From Glandiceps talaboti (taxonomy: Eukaryota > Hemichordata > Enteropneusta > Spengelidae), in assembly GCF_964340395.1 (NCBI RefSeq), contig NC_135563.1, positions 6,591,922 to 6,655,921 on the forward strand: DNA of 64,000 bases, read 5' to 3'. Made by a program: the position numbers and the translations under genes. The notes beneath the pieces are model-generated. The model worked only from the letters and a program-made list of their open reading frames with translations. It was not told the origin of the DNA and ran no database searches. Each line of letters opens with the position of its first letter. Position 1 is the stretch's first letter. Below, piece after piece: positions 35,761 to 49,100 of the stretch.

Positions 35761-38094
35761 ATACTAGATAGCCATGAAGGGATCATGTTGTTTTATAGTC
35801 TCATTTATGACACATCAAACACAATTTGTTTACAAAAAGTAGTTTTATTACAAGTCAGTTCTATTGTAAACATTTTTACATTACAGCCCAGGAAAGTTCA
35901 ACCTCAAAGAAATAGAAGTATTCTGAATATATACAGATAAAATTCATGAAAGTTATAAAATATATCATGACTGTCATAAAACTTCACACGCACCACATCA
36001 ACAAGCATAATAAAACTTTGTAAAGTTTGATATCAGTGAGAAGGACTGTTAGTTGGTTAGAGATAATTGAGGAGGGATGGTATCTGTTATATGTTCGATA
36101 TCCCCACAGGGACATGTATTATTGCTTAGATTGCCGTTTTCTCAGGAAAATATCATATGAATTGGGCTGCTACAAATGTATCAATCTTTATACTAGTAGA
36201 AATATTAAAAGGGTGGACATCGGGGTTGTAAGTTTAGTCTGTAGACCTGGAAAATAACAATCTATGAAATATTACACGCCCCTATGGATATCCCTACCTC
36301 CTACAACAAAAGTCATCATCATTGTAAATTAAGGAAGAATGTACGTCCAAGACATTTAGTTTTCTAGCAGATACTCATATGTGGACCTGATGAGCACATA
36401 TAGTTTCTCCAATAACCAAAACAGATAGTCATGGATCTGCAGTGTTTATGCATACCAATTACCATGGTCTTAAATGAGAGCTTCTTTTTTCATCACCCCT
36501 ATCCGATTCAAGAAATGAGGAGCAACCAGATATGTCAGTGGTTTGTGTCCTGCATGTTTTATTAGATAAATTACTTGTAAGAAGTTCTATTATTTACCTA
36601 GTGTACATCAATTAATAAACGTTTGGGAACTGGTCGGCATATCCATGCCTTACATTTGTCCAACTGTAAGTTTATTCGATGCTACTCATTTTATAAGATA
36701 AACACTTAATTATTCTGACTTAAGGATCAAACAATAAAGGGAGGCTAAGAGTAACTTGGTACTAGGATTGATCTGTCATTTTCTCTTACCAGAAATCAAA
36801 GCAAATAAAAAACACGCATATCATTCTGATTCACACTGATCTGTTACCTGATTAAAATCTAACTTTTCTACACTGAAGATTCAATAAGGGTAAATTTGAA
36901 TACATCAGAATTTTTGTCAAATTGTGGTACATATATGTACATGAAAACAAGCTCAAAAATGTAGAAAGTGGTCTACGCAAATACTGTAATACTGGATATG
37001 TGTACAAAATTAGATGTCCATGACAAGATTTACTATTTAACATGATATATTATCGGTATACAAATAGTAAACACACTCCCATATTTAGCACTCTGACCAA
37101 AATTATATTAAACACACAATTAAACTTGGAGAACCACTGAGTTTTTCTCCATTGTGCTTGCCTCTTGCTTTAATAGTTACAAAAGCTGACCTTGAGTAGC
37201 CCCTCAGAAACATGTAGTCTGTTGATCATGTACTATGTACATTATAGACTTCAGCTGTGTATGAGTAGACTCTGAAAGGGATGGTTGATTAGGACAAAGC
37301 TTAAATGTTCTTTTGCTAAGTATGAAAAGTTCCTGCGTTCTATACATTCCACAAATATCTGTTCAATGATTTCTGGTTTGATAATATTAATTGTGTAATT
37401 TTGATTGAAATAAACCACACAGACATAAACAGCCATTGAATACATTAACTTCAGTCCATCTCAGTATGTTACAGTAAAACCATGGAGATGAAGAAGATAA
37501 ATTTGATTTGCTAGTGCTTGTGGCATCATCAACCAAATCTACAAGTTATATGCTTCTGAGTTGTCACAAGTTGCGAAACAGACAATTACATATTTTTCAT
37601 GAATCTGTCTTCAAGTGCTTGATCAGTGACACCACAGTTATCACCCAGGGGCTTGATGAAGTCATCAAATGTGTGATAATATTAGTTTCATACCAAAGAG
37701 TAACTTTGAGCAAGAAACCGTTTGATACCATCTCTGTGTCCCTGTTTTTTATAAAAAGTTAGTATCATCTTGCTTTGCCCAACTTTTATTAGAAAGACAT
37801 TTCTACTTTTAAGAATTTAAAAGTACTTTTTAATGTAATGATGCATCATTGTACTAATAAAGTTTAGCTTCTGCGTTTAACCAAAAACTTTACATAAGTA
37901 GCCTTTACAAAATACATTTTAATCCGAACTGTAAATGTGAAACAACTATTAAAGTAGTAAACTATCCTTTTAAAAATATCTTGAGTAAATGTAATAATGG
38001 TGGCCATCATATCATAGATGGCTCTTTCATGTCAAAGCTCAAGTCATTTATGAATATTTCTAACTATCAGACAAAATGTTTTAATCATACACTG

Positions 38095-38126
<32 letters not shown>

Positions 38127-41100
38127 GTATGTGCTTAATGTGGTTAGATTTCAGTACATCACACCTCTAAATAAATGTTGCTACCTTGTGTTATCACACG
38201 CAAATGTAATTTGGCCAAATTTTGAAATTGAGTTTTCACTGTACATACTTTGGTAATACTAGTTTGTTTGCCTAGTTTTGTCATGTTTGAATATTTAGCA
38301 AAATTTTGATTATTTATTTGCTATAAATTGTAACCTATCTAATATAAACCAAACACACAATTAAAATTGAGTGATGACTAACATTTAGTATGTCATTTCA
38401 TGTGCTTCACATCCTTTATGTATGATATTAATTATGCAAACACATTATTCTCGAGTACATTGTCAAAGCTTCAGATCTTATTTCTGAAATTTAAAAATGT
38501 TGAATGTATAATATAAATCATTCCTATGTGTACATACAGTATGTTTAACAGTTTCTTGTAATTATATGTATGACTCTACTACATTATATGTAGCTCAGTG
38601 TTTTTGTAAAGGTTTGGAAGTCCTGTATTAACAGAATGGGAAAAATTTGTACTTTTTGTAGATATATAGCTAAGCCATACTTGTACAGCAGTGCCAAATG
38701 TATTCATGAGTTAAATTTACAATTCAGTCAAACTGCATTGTATTTGTAAGCACACAATGCAGTCAGAATATCTTGTATGACAATGATATGCTTTACATAT
38801 TGCATTGTACAGGCACGGAATGCTAGCTTCCATACTAGGCTGGCAAACATTTTTCCACTTGGCCTGCAATCTCAGTTTTTCAATTATAATATTGTTCATG
38901 GATACCATGGTTAGAAGCTGGTTGGTTCAAAATGTTATATGATGCCTATCTTATGCTGATTATTAAAGTCACATGATGCTGATATTAAGTCGGGTGTCAA
39001 ATTACCCAGATATGACCTAGTTGGCTGTATACAGAAATGTGACCTTCATACAAATAATCTGTTAATTTAATGGTTATTTTTTGTCATGGGTAATGGCTGC
39101 AGATATCGAGGTGTGGCCAAAAATACTGAGCTTGAATTACCATGCAAGCAGGCTGAGTGGAAACAATGCATGAAAGGCCAACCATCCAGCCTAGTCTGCT
39201 ATGATGGCTGCAGAATGCAGTAATACTGCAGCTGCATTGTATGATATGATGTAGTCACACACTAAATGTATACTGTCCATATTGTAACTATTCATGAAAG
39301 CATTTCCATCATTGTTTGACCACACGATGAAACAGTCAGTGTGTGACTACGTTATATTTTTAGTAAATGCTAGCCTACATACTAAATATAGACCTTTATC
39401 CAAAATATAAAAATAACAAAATATCTTTATGCCACAGTGTTTTAATTCAAATTTGTTAACCAATGTAACGGCTCAGGTATATCCTAGACCCCTCGCTTGG
39501 TTGTGTCCTCTCACCACTTGCTTAGACATCTGATTTAAATATTTATTTTCCTTTAATGAAGTAATGCAATGTAAAGTCTTACTGGGTTTTTAAATCTACC
39601 TGCTGTGTCATGTCAGTGGAGTCACCAGTGCCTGAACTGAATCAATGAGGGTTGGAGCGAAGCAATATAAACATATTAGTTGACAAGATTAGCCAATCAC
39701 AGAGGGAAATTTCAAAAGGTTTTATGATGGACTCAGGCATTTGGAAGTGGGTTGAGTCATTGCTATGTGAAATCATAATCTGATTTTAGGTTTGCATACA
39801 GTATTGTCAGGCAAATGTCGAAGCAAGGTTTTCGAGAGAGGAGATAGCTGAAATCAACCAAGCGAAGGGTCGATCAAGGCTAGTTCAGGCAGAGTTTGTA
39901 AAACCACCATACTTCTGCAATAACATGTATATGCTCATTATTGTTAATCTTTTCAATCTGAGTTTTCAAATACACTGTCAAAGATTCATATAATAATCTG
40001 AACCAAGTAAACTATGAAAAAATGTGAAAACAACACAAACTTTTCTTTGACCATTACAATGCGAAGGTTAGTATTTTCTACTACTGCAGTTTGTTAAAAT
40101 CTCATTTGTAAATTAGTAAATTCTCTTCATATCCCCTGCAGCTCAACATCTGCCATGGTCATTTGTGACTTGCTATAAAATGAATTGCTAAAACCATCTC
40201 TGAAAAAGAAATAGGAATGAACAGTTAGTGTCAGGGGTGGGTTTTTTTTGTGTTCAAGAGAAAATCGTACAAAAAGAAAATAATTGTGTCAGATAGTATT
40301 GGTTATTTCATTGTCCATACTCCTTCCCTACCCCATCACAATAGTATGCAATTCTTCGGGCAAAAAATATATGGTGTTTTTTCACTTTCTTTTTAATTTA
40401 GAACCATACAAATCAAAAAGACATTCCGTTTTGTCAAGATTTTTTTTACAGGGTTTCCTTAGCTATATGGAAGCAGCGTGACATTATTTAGAGAATAAAC
40501 TAGATATTAAATATGCAATTTGTAGTGGAAAGAAAAATTTTACATTTTGGCTGATAAACAATCAGAGAAATTTGACAACAAAGACTGATTCAATTGAATA
40601 ACCATTGAAATAGATTCTCTTTTGATATCCATTTTTATTTTAGCTCACTTTTTTCACTAGATGAGCCAAGACAATTATGTTCGAATTCAGCATATATGGT
40701 TGACTGAAAATGTTTCAGAGTAAGTTTATTTAACACATGGTAATTAATGTAGTTCCTTCAACAATAGTTTAGCATTCTGGCAGTAGCTAATGATAATTCA
40801 ACAGGTTTTAGTAATTTATGACTTTGGTAGCATGCATATAAAAACAAAAATAAGTTAGAAAACCCATAAATTTTTGACTGTTTTTCTTCAATATAGTCAG
40901 ATAGTAGTAAGTGTGCCCTCTGAGATTGCAATTTCTTGTGAGTGACCAAAATCTGGTGTTCCCTTATCTCTTACTGACAATAGTATTCTGGCCTGCAACA
41001 ACACTTTTTTTGTCTTTCATTAGAGAACACACTGGTAGTACTACAGATTTCAAATTAAGGGATGACTTATGCACAAAGTCTCCCCACTTTTTACTCATGT

Positions 41101-43073
41101 ATTGATGTTAACGTTAATACCATAACAACATTTGCTGTTCTGCAAAAAATCTGTTTGTTACGCCAAGTGTAATGTTATTTTTATAAATTGTCTTGGATTA
41201 CTTTAGGCATTATTAGGTTGTGTGTCAATAATATACAAAAGCATGTTGCTTTTATTAAGTATGATACAGATGCAATTATACTTCTTAAGTTTTTGAAAAA
41301 AACTAATAATGATAATTTTAAATTGAAGATACACTATGCATTAAGTTTAATAATGTTATTTTGCAGCATTACCAACAAATACTATTGTGTTGTGCTTATA
41401 AGTAATGAATAAATTAAAATGAACATGATTTTTAAAACAAGAAGATATATTTGGTCATTTGTATTTTATATGAAGAATTGCTCTGTGCGTAAGCTTGTTA
41501 TGCCCCTAGGCTTATACCTGTAACCATTACTGTAACGATTTGTGCTACATGTATGTTGTAATAAACAACTGACAGCAAATATTTGATTTCAAACATAAAC
41601 AGAAGTACTGTTACCTCTATGCTCTACTTACTTGCTCCAAAAACTTGTCTTTCATTTTCATCATATATAGAAATTATAATTAGATTATCACCCATATAAG
41701 ACAATATAAATCATACAATTTGGGATGTAATGTATGTTGAGTGGTGGGTTATTGGAGTAAGAAAAATAGCTGAATACTAGTCCAGTCTGACCTATCAGAC
41801 GTTTATTGAGATTTCATTCATTTAAAAGTAGTATGTGTCTTCTTAATAGCACAGTAGATTTTGAATTTGCGACTTTTGAGTTGTAAATTTATAAATAAAA
41901 GGGAAATGTGAAATACAAAATAATTTTTCATATTGTAGATCATAGATGTTTCATTATTCCTGGATTTACTGTGAAATCAAACACTTGCTGTAATACAGTA
42001 CCTGTTTGTTGATGTCATGTCAACTGTATATAAAGTGTTAGGAAACTTATCAGCTTTCAGAAGGTTATTGTTATGTTGTAAGCTTTTATTAAAGATATGC
42101 ATGCTGGTAAAAATGAGGGGAAAAATGATGCAGTGGCAGGAAAGAATGCTGCTTATTTACTCATTATTATGCATGGCAGAAAGACTTTGCTAATTAAGAA
42201 ACATGTTCAATGGACTTAGTCTAGTAACTTTGTCCAAAGTGAACCTGTAGTGGTACTTTTTAACTATTTAAGAAAAAAGATATGAAATGCACCTGTTGTG
42301 TCCCTGTAGGTTCTTCAGTCATGCATTTAACTGTAGAATAACACACCAAGTATTATAAACCAATGGCGAAGATGAAAGGAAGAGACAAATTAAGACAGGA
42401 CATTGTAAAAACATGTACAGTATAGTAAGACACACAGAACATAGACTCAGACTGCATGTAGCAGTCCCTTCCACCACGTATATGAACAACACAACATTTT
42501 ACACATCTAATGGTAAAGATTTTACAGATTGCTGCTTCAGTAAAAAAAATACAAAGAATGTCAGTATAGATAATTAGATATTTTTAGTGTGTATAACAAC
42601 ATACACTTATTCCCATTTGGACAGCATCACATACATAAATGCATTTTGCACAAATTTAAGTATGGCAGAACAGCATTGGTATAAATGTTATTGTGACTAT
42701 TGTAAAGACACTGAACAAATTGGTAAACATACATACATAAACATAGATCCATTTACTCATCAATGCTACTATGATGTGATATGCCAATATTCATGCATCG
42801 ATGCATTTTCTACGGTATACCTCAGTTTACATCTTACTAGTTAACAATTATGGAGTCGGTTTGACCATGTCTCCCTAATACATCCATGGTTTGACAAAAA
42901 TACATGACATTGTGCAGACTCCTTCATTTAGTGCTTCATGCAATTTGGTGCATTCTAAAATTTAATCATGTTATATAATTTTTTTAAGCATGCATTGATT
43001 TTCATATTGACTATTTTAGAAAACGAATAATTTGGAAAATAACAAGTAATTGCAAATACAAGACATTCCAAAC
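35761..43073. other. 7.3-kb CpG-poor, repeat-poor stretch after the prominin stop
   Basis: No coding exon, RNA gene or interspersed repeat was recognised. The only simple repeat noted is (AT)n at 38096-38121. The sequence is AT-rich and CpG-depleted like the prominin introns. A minus-strand AATAAA lies near 35842, at the left margin, and other candidates occur within. This could be a long 3'UTR plus intergenic DNA of gene 2; it is not demonstrated. Confidence 0.4.
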
Positions 43074-43101
43074 TCACATAGGCCCTGCTGCCACCTTGTT
43101 G
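43074..43101 (-). CDS. Prominin last coding exon and stop
   Basis: It continues NNKVAAGPM and stops at TGA (43076-43074). The acceptor TTCACATAG fits phase 2. A donor-like GTGAGT overlaps the stop codon (43077 onward), so an alternative longer tail by splicing to a downstream exon is possible. Confidence 0.65.
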
Positions 43102-46100
43102 CTATGTGAAAAAAAGAAGAGAGCAAAAGTTGTTAGATTAGTATGCTGTGTATTAATATGACAGCAAGAAAAAGGAGATTTTGTAAAAATTGTGTACAGT
43201 ATTATTGTAATTGGAATTTATGCATTTAGATGTTTACAAATGGAGCAGTACGGAGTCATCTAAAGTGTCAATCTTACTGACACATTCTGTATGTGCTATT
43301 GTGATCATTCATTCAGTGATGGAGCTAAATTAGTACTCACACATATAACCTTGTATTATGATAAAAAAAAATTGTAGTTGATTTTCTTTTGAAAAACAAT
43401 ATATATATTCTTTGTGCATGACTTACACTTCCACTGTAATATCTAGTACAATTGTAGGGTAATTTTCTGAAAGCACTGCCAGTCACAAAACAGTTGCAAA
43501 ATGTATGTTGTTACTTATAGTAAACTGAATGTGAAATTTGTTCTTCATACTTACTTGAAAGGTGCTCCATGCCCATCATCAGGGTAGCTATATAAAATGA
43601 ATTCAGACAGACGTAGATAAGCTATAAATTATGTAATTGATATTTGGAAATTGAATAATTCTGGCACCAATTGGTATGAGGAGTATATACTAATTATTAC
43701 TAATTATGACATTGTTTAGTGTAAGCCACTTTGACAGGCTTGAAGTTTGCACAGTGAAACATATTCCATTGTAGGAATGTATGACCTCCATGTCTGGTTT
43801 AGTGTAGAAAACCTATTATTAAACAAACACTAAAAATTTTTTTACTCACAAGAAACATTTGTGCTGTGTTTTTATCAGTTGATTCTTATTTATTACCTTA
43901 ACATGTATTTTTTGTCAGCTTTTCATAACATAACCCCAGACTTGAAATTAGCACATACACTACACTGCAAAACATTGTATCGAGACTAGCAAATTTATGA
44001 GGAGGTAGTCTTTTAAGACCAAGGGAACTCAATTATGGAAAATTGTAACAAAAACAGTTGACATGGTTATAAATCTGAATACCAAATGTAATTAGTAGGC
44101 ATGCTATCATGTGTTGAACAGACTGTTATGCTTTCCTTTCAAAATGAAACAATATTGTTAAAAGTAAAACATTAGTTGACATAGCATTACTGTATATATT
44201 TTATACAGTGGTTCTGCATAAATTAGTGAATATAGTTACTAACCCTTTCATTTCTATATCATCATCACTGAAATAAATAAAAGGAAGATAAGGTATTTTA
44301 TTTTAATAGAAACAAATATCAATATTCAATGACAAAATAAAAAAATGAAGAGAAAGTCTGAAAGTACTTGAGAACATATTCTTAAAAGTTCACTGCAGTT
44401 AATTACTTCTTTGAAACGTTAACAAAACATTTCAAAAAACTTCAAGAAATCATTCCTGTATCTTTGTGTAATCTCATTTAGTATGACCAAATATTTTTGG
44501 ATAATAACTTTTAACATGTATTAGAATTTTTTCTGCAAATTATCTAAACCATGAAATTATGTATTGTATGCTTTGTTGAGCAATTATCTTAAGTATGTGT
44601 AGAACAAGATGCAAAGGGATAGACATTTATAAAGTAGATTTGATGTGAAGTACACCATGGATAAAAGAATCAAGCCAGCTCTGAAATAAGTTTTTAATCT
44701 GATTAATTGATTGAGCATTGGATATTTACAGTTGTTTCTGAGATCAATCAAGTAGTCACAAGTTATCAGTCATTTGCAACATCAAACCAATGCATCATTT
44801 GTATTAGAATTACATTAATCTTTTCATACTGTACAGCAGTGGGATCTAAGGGAAAAGTGAGTGTGTGAAATGATTGTATTCCATATATGCAAAATAACCA
44901 GAGAAGATAGTTTGCTGAAATAAAAGAATGCTGCTACATTTTCAAAACAAAAGCCTTCTGAAATAGTAATGTGACAATGAGAAATATATTCCAGAAAGAT
45001 TAAAGCTCATTCCAAAAAAAATAAGAACATTAGCAGAAATATGGTACAGTACTGTACAGTACAGTAGATGTTTCATTGCTATCTTTATTGATGTCACATT
45101 GTCAGTCAAGGGCATTTGGAGAACATGTACTTACTCTTCATATGAATCAGCAGTTTTCATTCTTCTAAAGAACTTGGCCAACTTAACACCAAATATTATG
45201 CTTGGCATGAAGAAAAATACATACCATCCATTGACAAACCAGAAAGCATTCTAGTAAGAAAAGGATTTACATGTGTTGGTCAGCAAAGTTATCTTTTTAC
45301 TCTGAAACTACAGGGGTATTTTTTGAATCTGGAACAATTATTGTAATTTCAAAATTTCCCATTTCCTCCTCATATGCATATTCATTGTAATTTGGGTAAA
45401 AAACACCATCTGATACATGTAGATACGTTCACTTTGTTAATTTCAATCTCAAATGTATCATCCTTTTTGTGTCCTTTTTGTCCTTCCATTAACTTTTCCA
45501 TGTTGTTGAATGTTTATGATGATATGTTATTATATTATGCAACATATATTCAAACATTGCACGTTACATTGTTTTCAATGGAGAAAGTGATGACATAGCC
45601 ATCCGTATATAATGGTACAGGCCGAAATCAACCCAGAGCTGTTTTCTATATTGACTGACATCAAACTAAAACTAGTTTGGTAGATTGAAAAAGCAAACAA
45701 TTTTGCTAACATCAAAATCAAAATTTCTTTCTGAAAAAGGCTTGTGAATGGAAATTCTGTCAAAACCTACTCATGTTATAGACTAGTGTTAGATTTGAAT
45801 TTGCATACAGGAAATATATCACAATAACGTATCAATATCTTTGTCCTATTGTCCTAATGTATGTCAGCAAAAGTGAGGTACCCAATATTCCACAAGCAAT
45901 ATAAGCCAGTACAGATGATCAATAGTTTACATGTGAAACAACAATATTTGATAAATTCAAAGATTAGTTAAAAATCATTTAGCGTCATTGTTGTTGCTGG
46001 AATTAGACTCACTTTACACAAATCCAACACAAAAATGATGGTATATATAGTATACTTACAAAAGGATCCAAGAATGATCGGCAAATCAAATTGAACACAT

Positions 46101-49100
46101 TATCAATGACATTTGCAACAGGTTCACATTTACCAACTTCTTTTTTCAACTGTCAATAAATGATACAGAAGATATTATATATATGTATAAGAAAACCAAT
46201 GATGACAATCATTGTTACAGTAATAATATTTTTAGCACATAATTTATTCAGACTGGATTACAGTAAAGTGTTGGCAACAGCAGAGAGCAAACTTTAACTG
46301 AAGGTAGAAATATGAATTGTCATCCTCGAAAGAGCTATGGATGTTTCATAATAATCACTCACCATATTTGTGATATAGCTGGAAAATTGTTCCAGATAGG
46401 ATGTTATACGGTTCTTGTATGCGTCAGTTTGCTGAAAGTGGAAACGAATTAATGTTAATTAGTATAACATTTAAAAAGCATGTATTTCAATGTAGAAAGT
46501 TGAAGGTACATGTTCTGGAATTCAGAAAACCCTTTCTAAAAGTGGATATAAGTAAAACCTAGTCTAGTATTGTTTTACTCAGGGAGATACATGCCCTGAA
46601 CTGAATCCAAATGCATTCTAATTCAAGTGTTGTTTTCACATAACACATTTGTGGTTGACCTTGATTCTGAATGAACTACCCTCTTTGATGTTTGCAAATT
46701 CTATTCATATAAAGATTCATATAAAAGTAAATGCAGTAGTAATAGTATATCAGCACATCATGTAAGAGTTTTGCAAGTGACTACTAACTTCTAAGGAGGC
46801 ATGTTCCAATGAGTAGTAAAGCATAATGAGCTTTTTATTATGAAACAAAAATGATGAAGTTCCAGACCACATCTCTTTAATATTCAGAATACATTATGTG
46901 ATGGTTGAATATAAGTACTAATTTTATACTTTTATACTTTGCTTCAAAAAATAAGTTTATGTGTGAAAAAGATTTTCTCCAAATTTATGGTGAACAAAGC
47001 TTAATAGCTCGCGCAGCGGCATCGAAGCTGCCGCGAAGGGGCTCAATGACTAGTACGCATGCGCGTCGTATATACTATTCGAAAAAATTTGGTGGTTCTC
47101 CCAATGATGCATTGCGGCGCGCACTGACTACGCATGCGCCTTCCATATACTACGTGCATTCTCCACGCGCTACCGTATCATCGTATATCATAGGCGACAT
47201 AACATCACCATGCATTGCAATATTGTAACAGTAGGCCTGTTGGCACGATTATCGTAACATTGTAACGAGTATCGAGGCATCACTGTACCTCAAGGAGAAA
47301 TTGTTACACTATTTGGAAGTTTGATGCACGGCGGTACGCGATACGGACCACTGATGACATAGCGCAGTTTAATTTCCGGGTTGTGGAAGTGTGGTTTTGA
47401 TATTTATATTGTCGATAATTGTTTTTTTTTACATGTTTTAAAAAGAATATCTACTTTCCTATGTTTGTTGGTACAGTAACATTCCTAAATCATCGAGTTG
47501 AATTGTCCAAAGACCAACGTACGTTGGTGGATGGTCTATGATAAGTTGGCTGATTGAAAATGAACAATATTAATCTAATGGCTATGATGGTTTTTGAAAC
47601 CAACAACTGCATAGAGTGTTACTTCTCGTCCATGTCAGAGAATTAGTTGTCATTCAATAAAATAAATTTTGATGGTCAATACCCCTGGAAAAGGACCCAA
47701 ATCAAGTGTATCAACCCTGGCCCAGGCAGCCGGTCACAAATGAATCTACCCTGCGCGAGCTTATGGGCTTTGCCTAGTTATGATATTATACAAAAAAGAA
47801 AAGATCATAGTCCTATGTGGTGACAGTGTCTTCATGCCACATACATGTAGTTTTTAACTATTACTATGATATATTGAGCCCTGCATAAATAATAGCAAAA
47901 TTTAAGATTAACAATCAAACAGTAAAATCATTAAAGGAAAAGAAATGTTTGTATCATACAGAAAAGACAAAAAAATAATAATGGTATTTAAAAATGAAAA
48001 TAAATGATTGGCACATCAGCATTATATAATTTATAATATATTATCTTAAGTTTTTAAACCTTTATATTTGTAAATTTGGTAGTAACCCTTAAATTTGGCA
48101 AAGTTAAATGATTGTGGCCCCTTCCCCCTTTGGCTTTAAAGATAGTGTAAAATAAGGTCTGACAAGTCTTATAAAATGCATACAACTAAAATTATTTTGA
48201 ACATAGACCCCTCATGTGTAGGGTATGTGTTTTGAAGCATATCAGAAGTGACACAATACAAACTTAAGGTATGTTAATGGATATCATATGTGTACAAAGG
48301 GAATGGTAACTAAGACTATGGTGGTGATTTTTGAAATAATTGATAATCAGTCATTCTGAAACTATTTTTATGTTACACTGAAATTCCTAATCCCAGTAGA
48401 CCATTAAAAGTATGTTATTAGTAGTTGGAATTAGCTAAAATTTCAAAACAACGTACCCCTCCATTCACTACTCCATCACAGTGTTTCAGCTTGTACCCTT
48501 TAAAGCTTTAATCACCAACATCACCAGAAAATTATAATGTACAGTTTTGAAACTCAAACAATGTAATGAATGTACTTACACCTGTTAAAATTCCATCTAT
48601 ATTACTTGAATCAGCAAGGAAGTCATCAGCATCATTACCAGATGCAATAGTATTATCAACATTACTCTGAAAGATGAAAAATTTGTAATAATATTTCACT
48701 GTGACAGCTAGTTGTAAAGGCTGATTAGGTATGTGAGATATGAATTTTAATTGTGTTTGTGAACAGATTTGTTGGAAATACACTCATGACCTACTCTTCT
48801 AGTTGTACTTATTGAAGTTTGTTTAAATAAAACATTAAAAAATGACATATAGTTACAGGGCTCGAAATTAACTTTTTTCTTTGGTAGTCGTAATGGGCTA
48901 CCAGGCTCAGAAATTGGTAGCCCAAGGATTGTGACATGTAGTCCTATATTCCTGAACTGAAAACAGATTTCCTATATTGGAAATATTTGTATTATTGAAA
49001 TACTTTCATGTCCATAAATCTTCCATCCTCATCACATAATCAGTGGTAGCCTGAGTGGGCTACCAGCTGCAAACTATGGTAGCCCCATGACCAGAATTGG

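Noticed and set aside
46905-47228. 107-residue plus-strand protein in the CpG islet
   Set aside because: No domain, and the frame overlaps repeated NRF1-like motifs; a regulatory or mobile-element origin is more likely.
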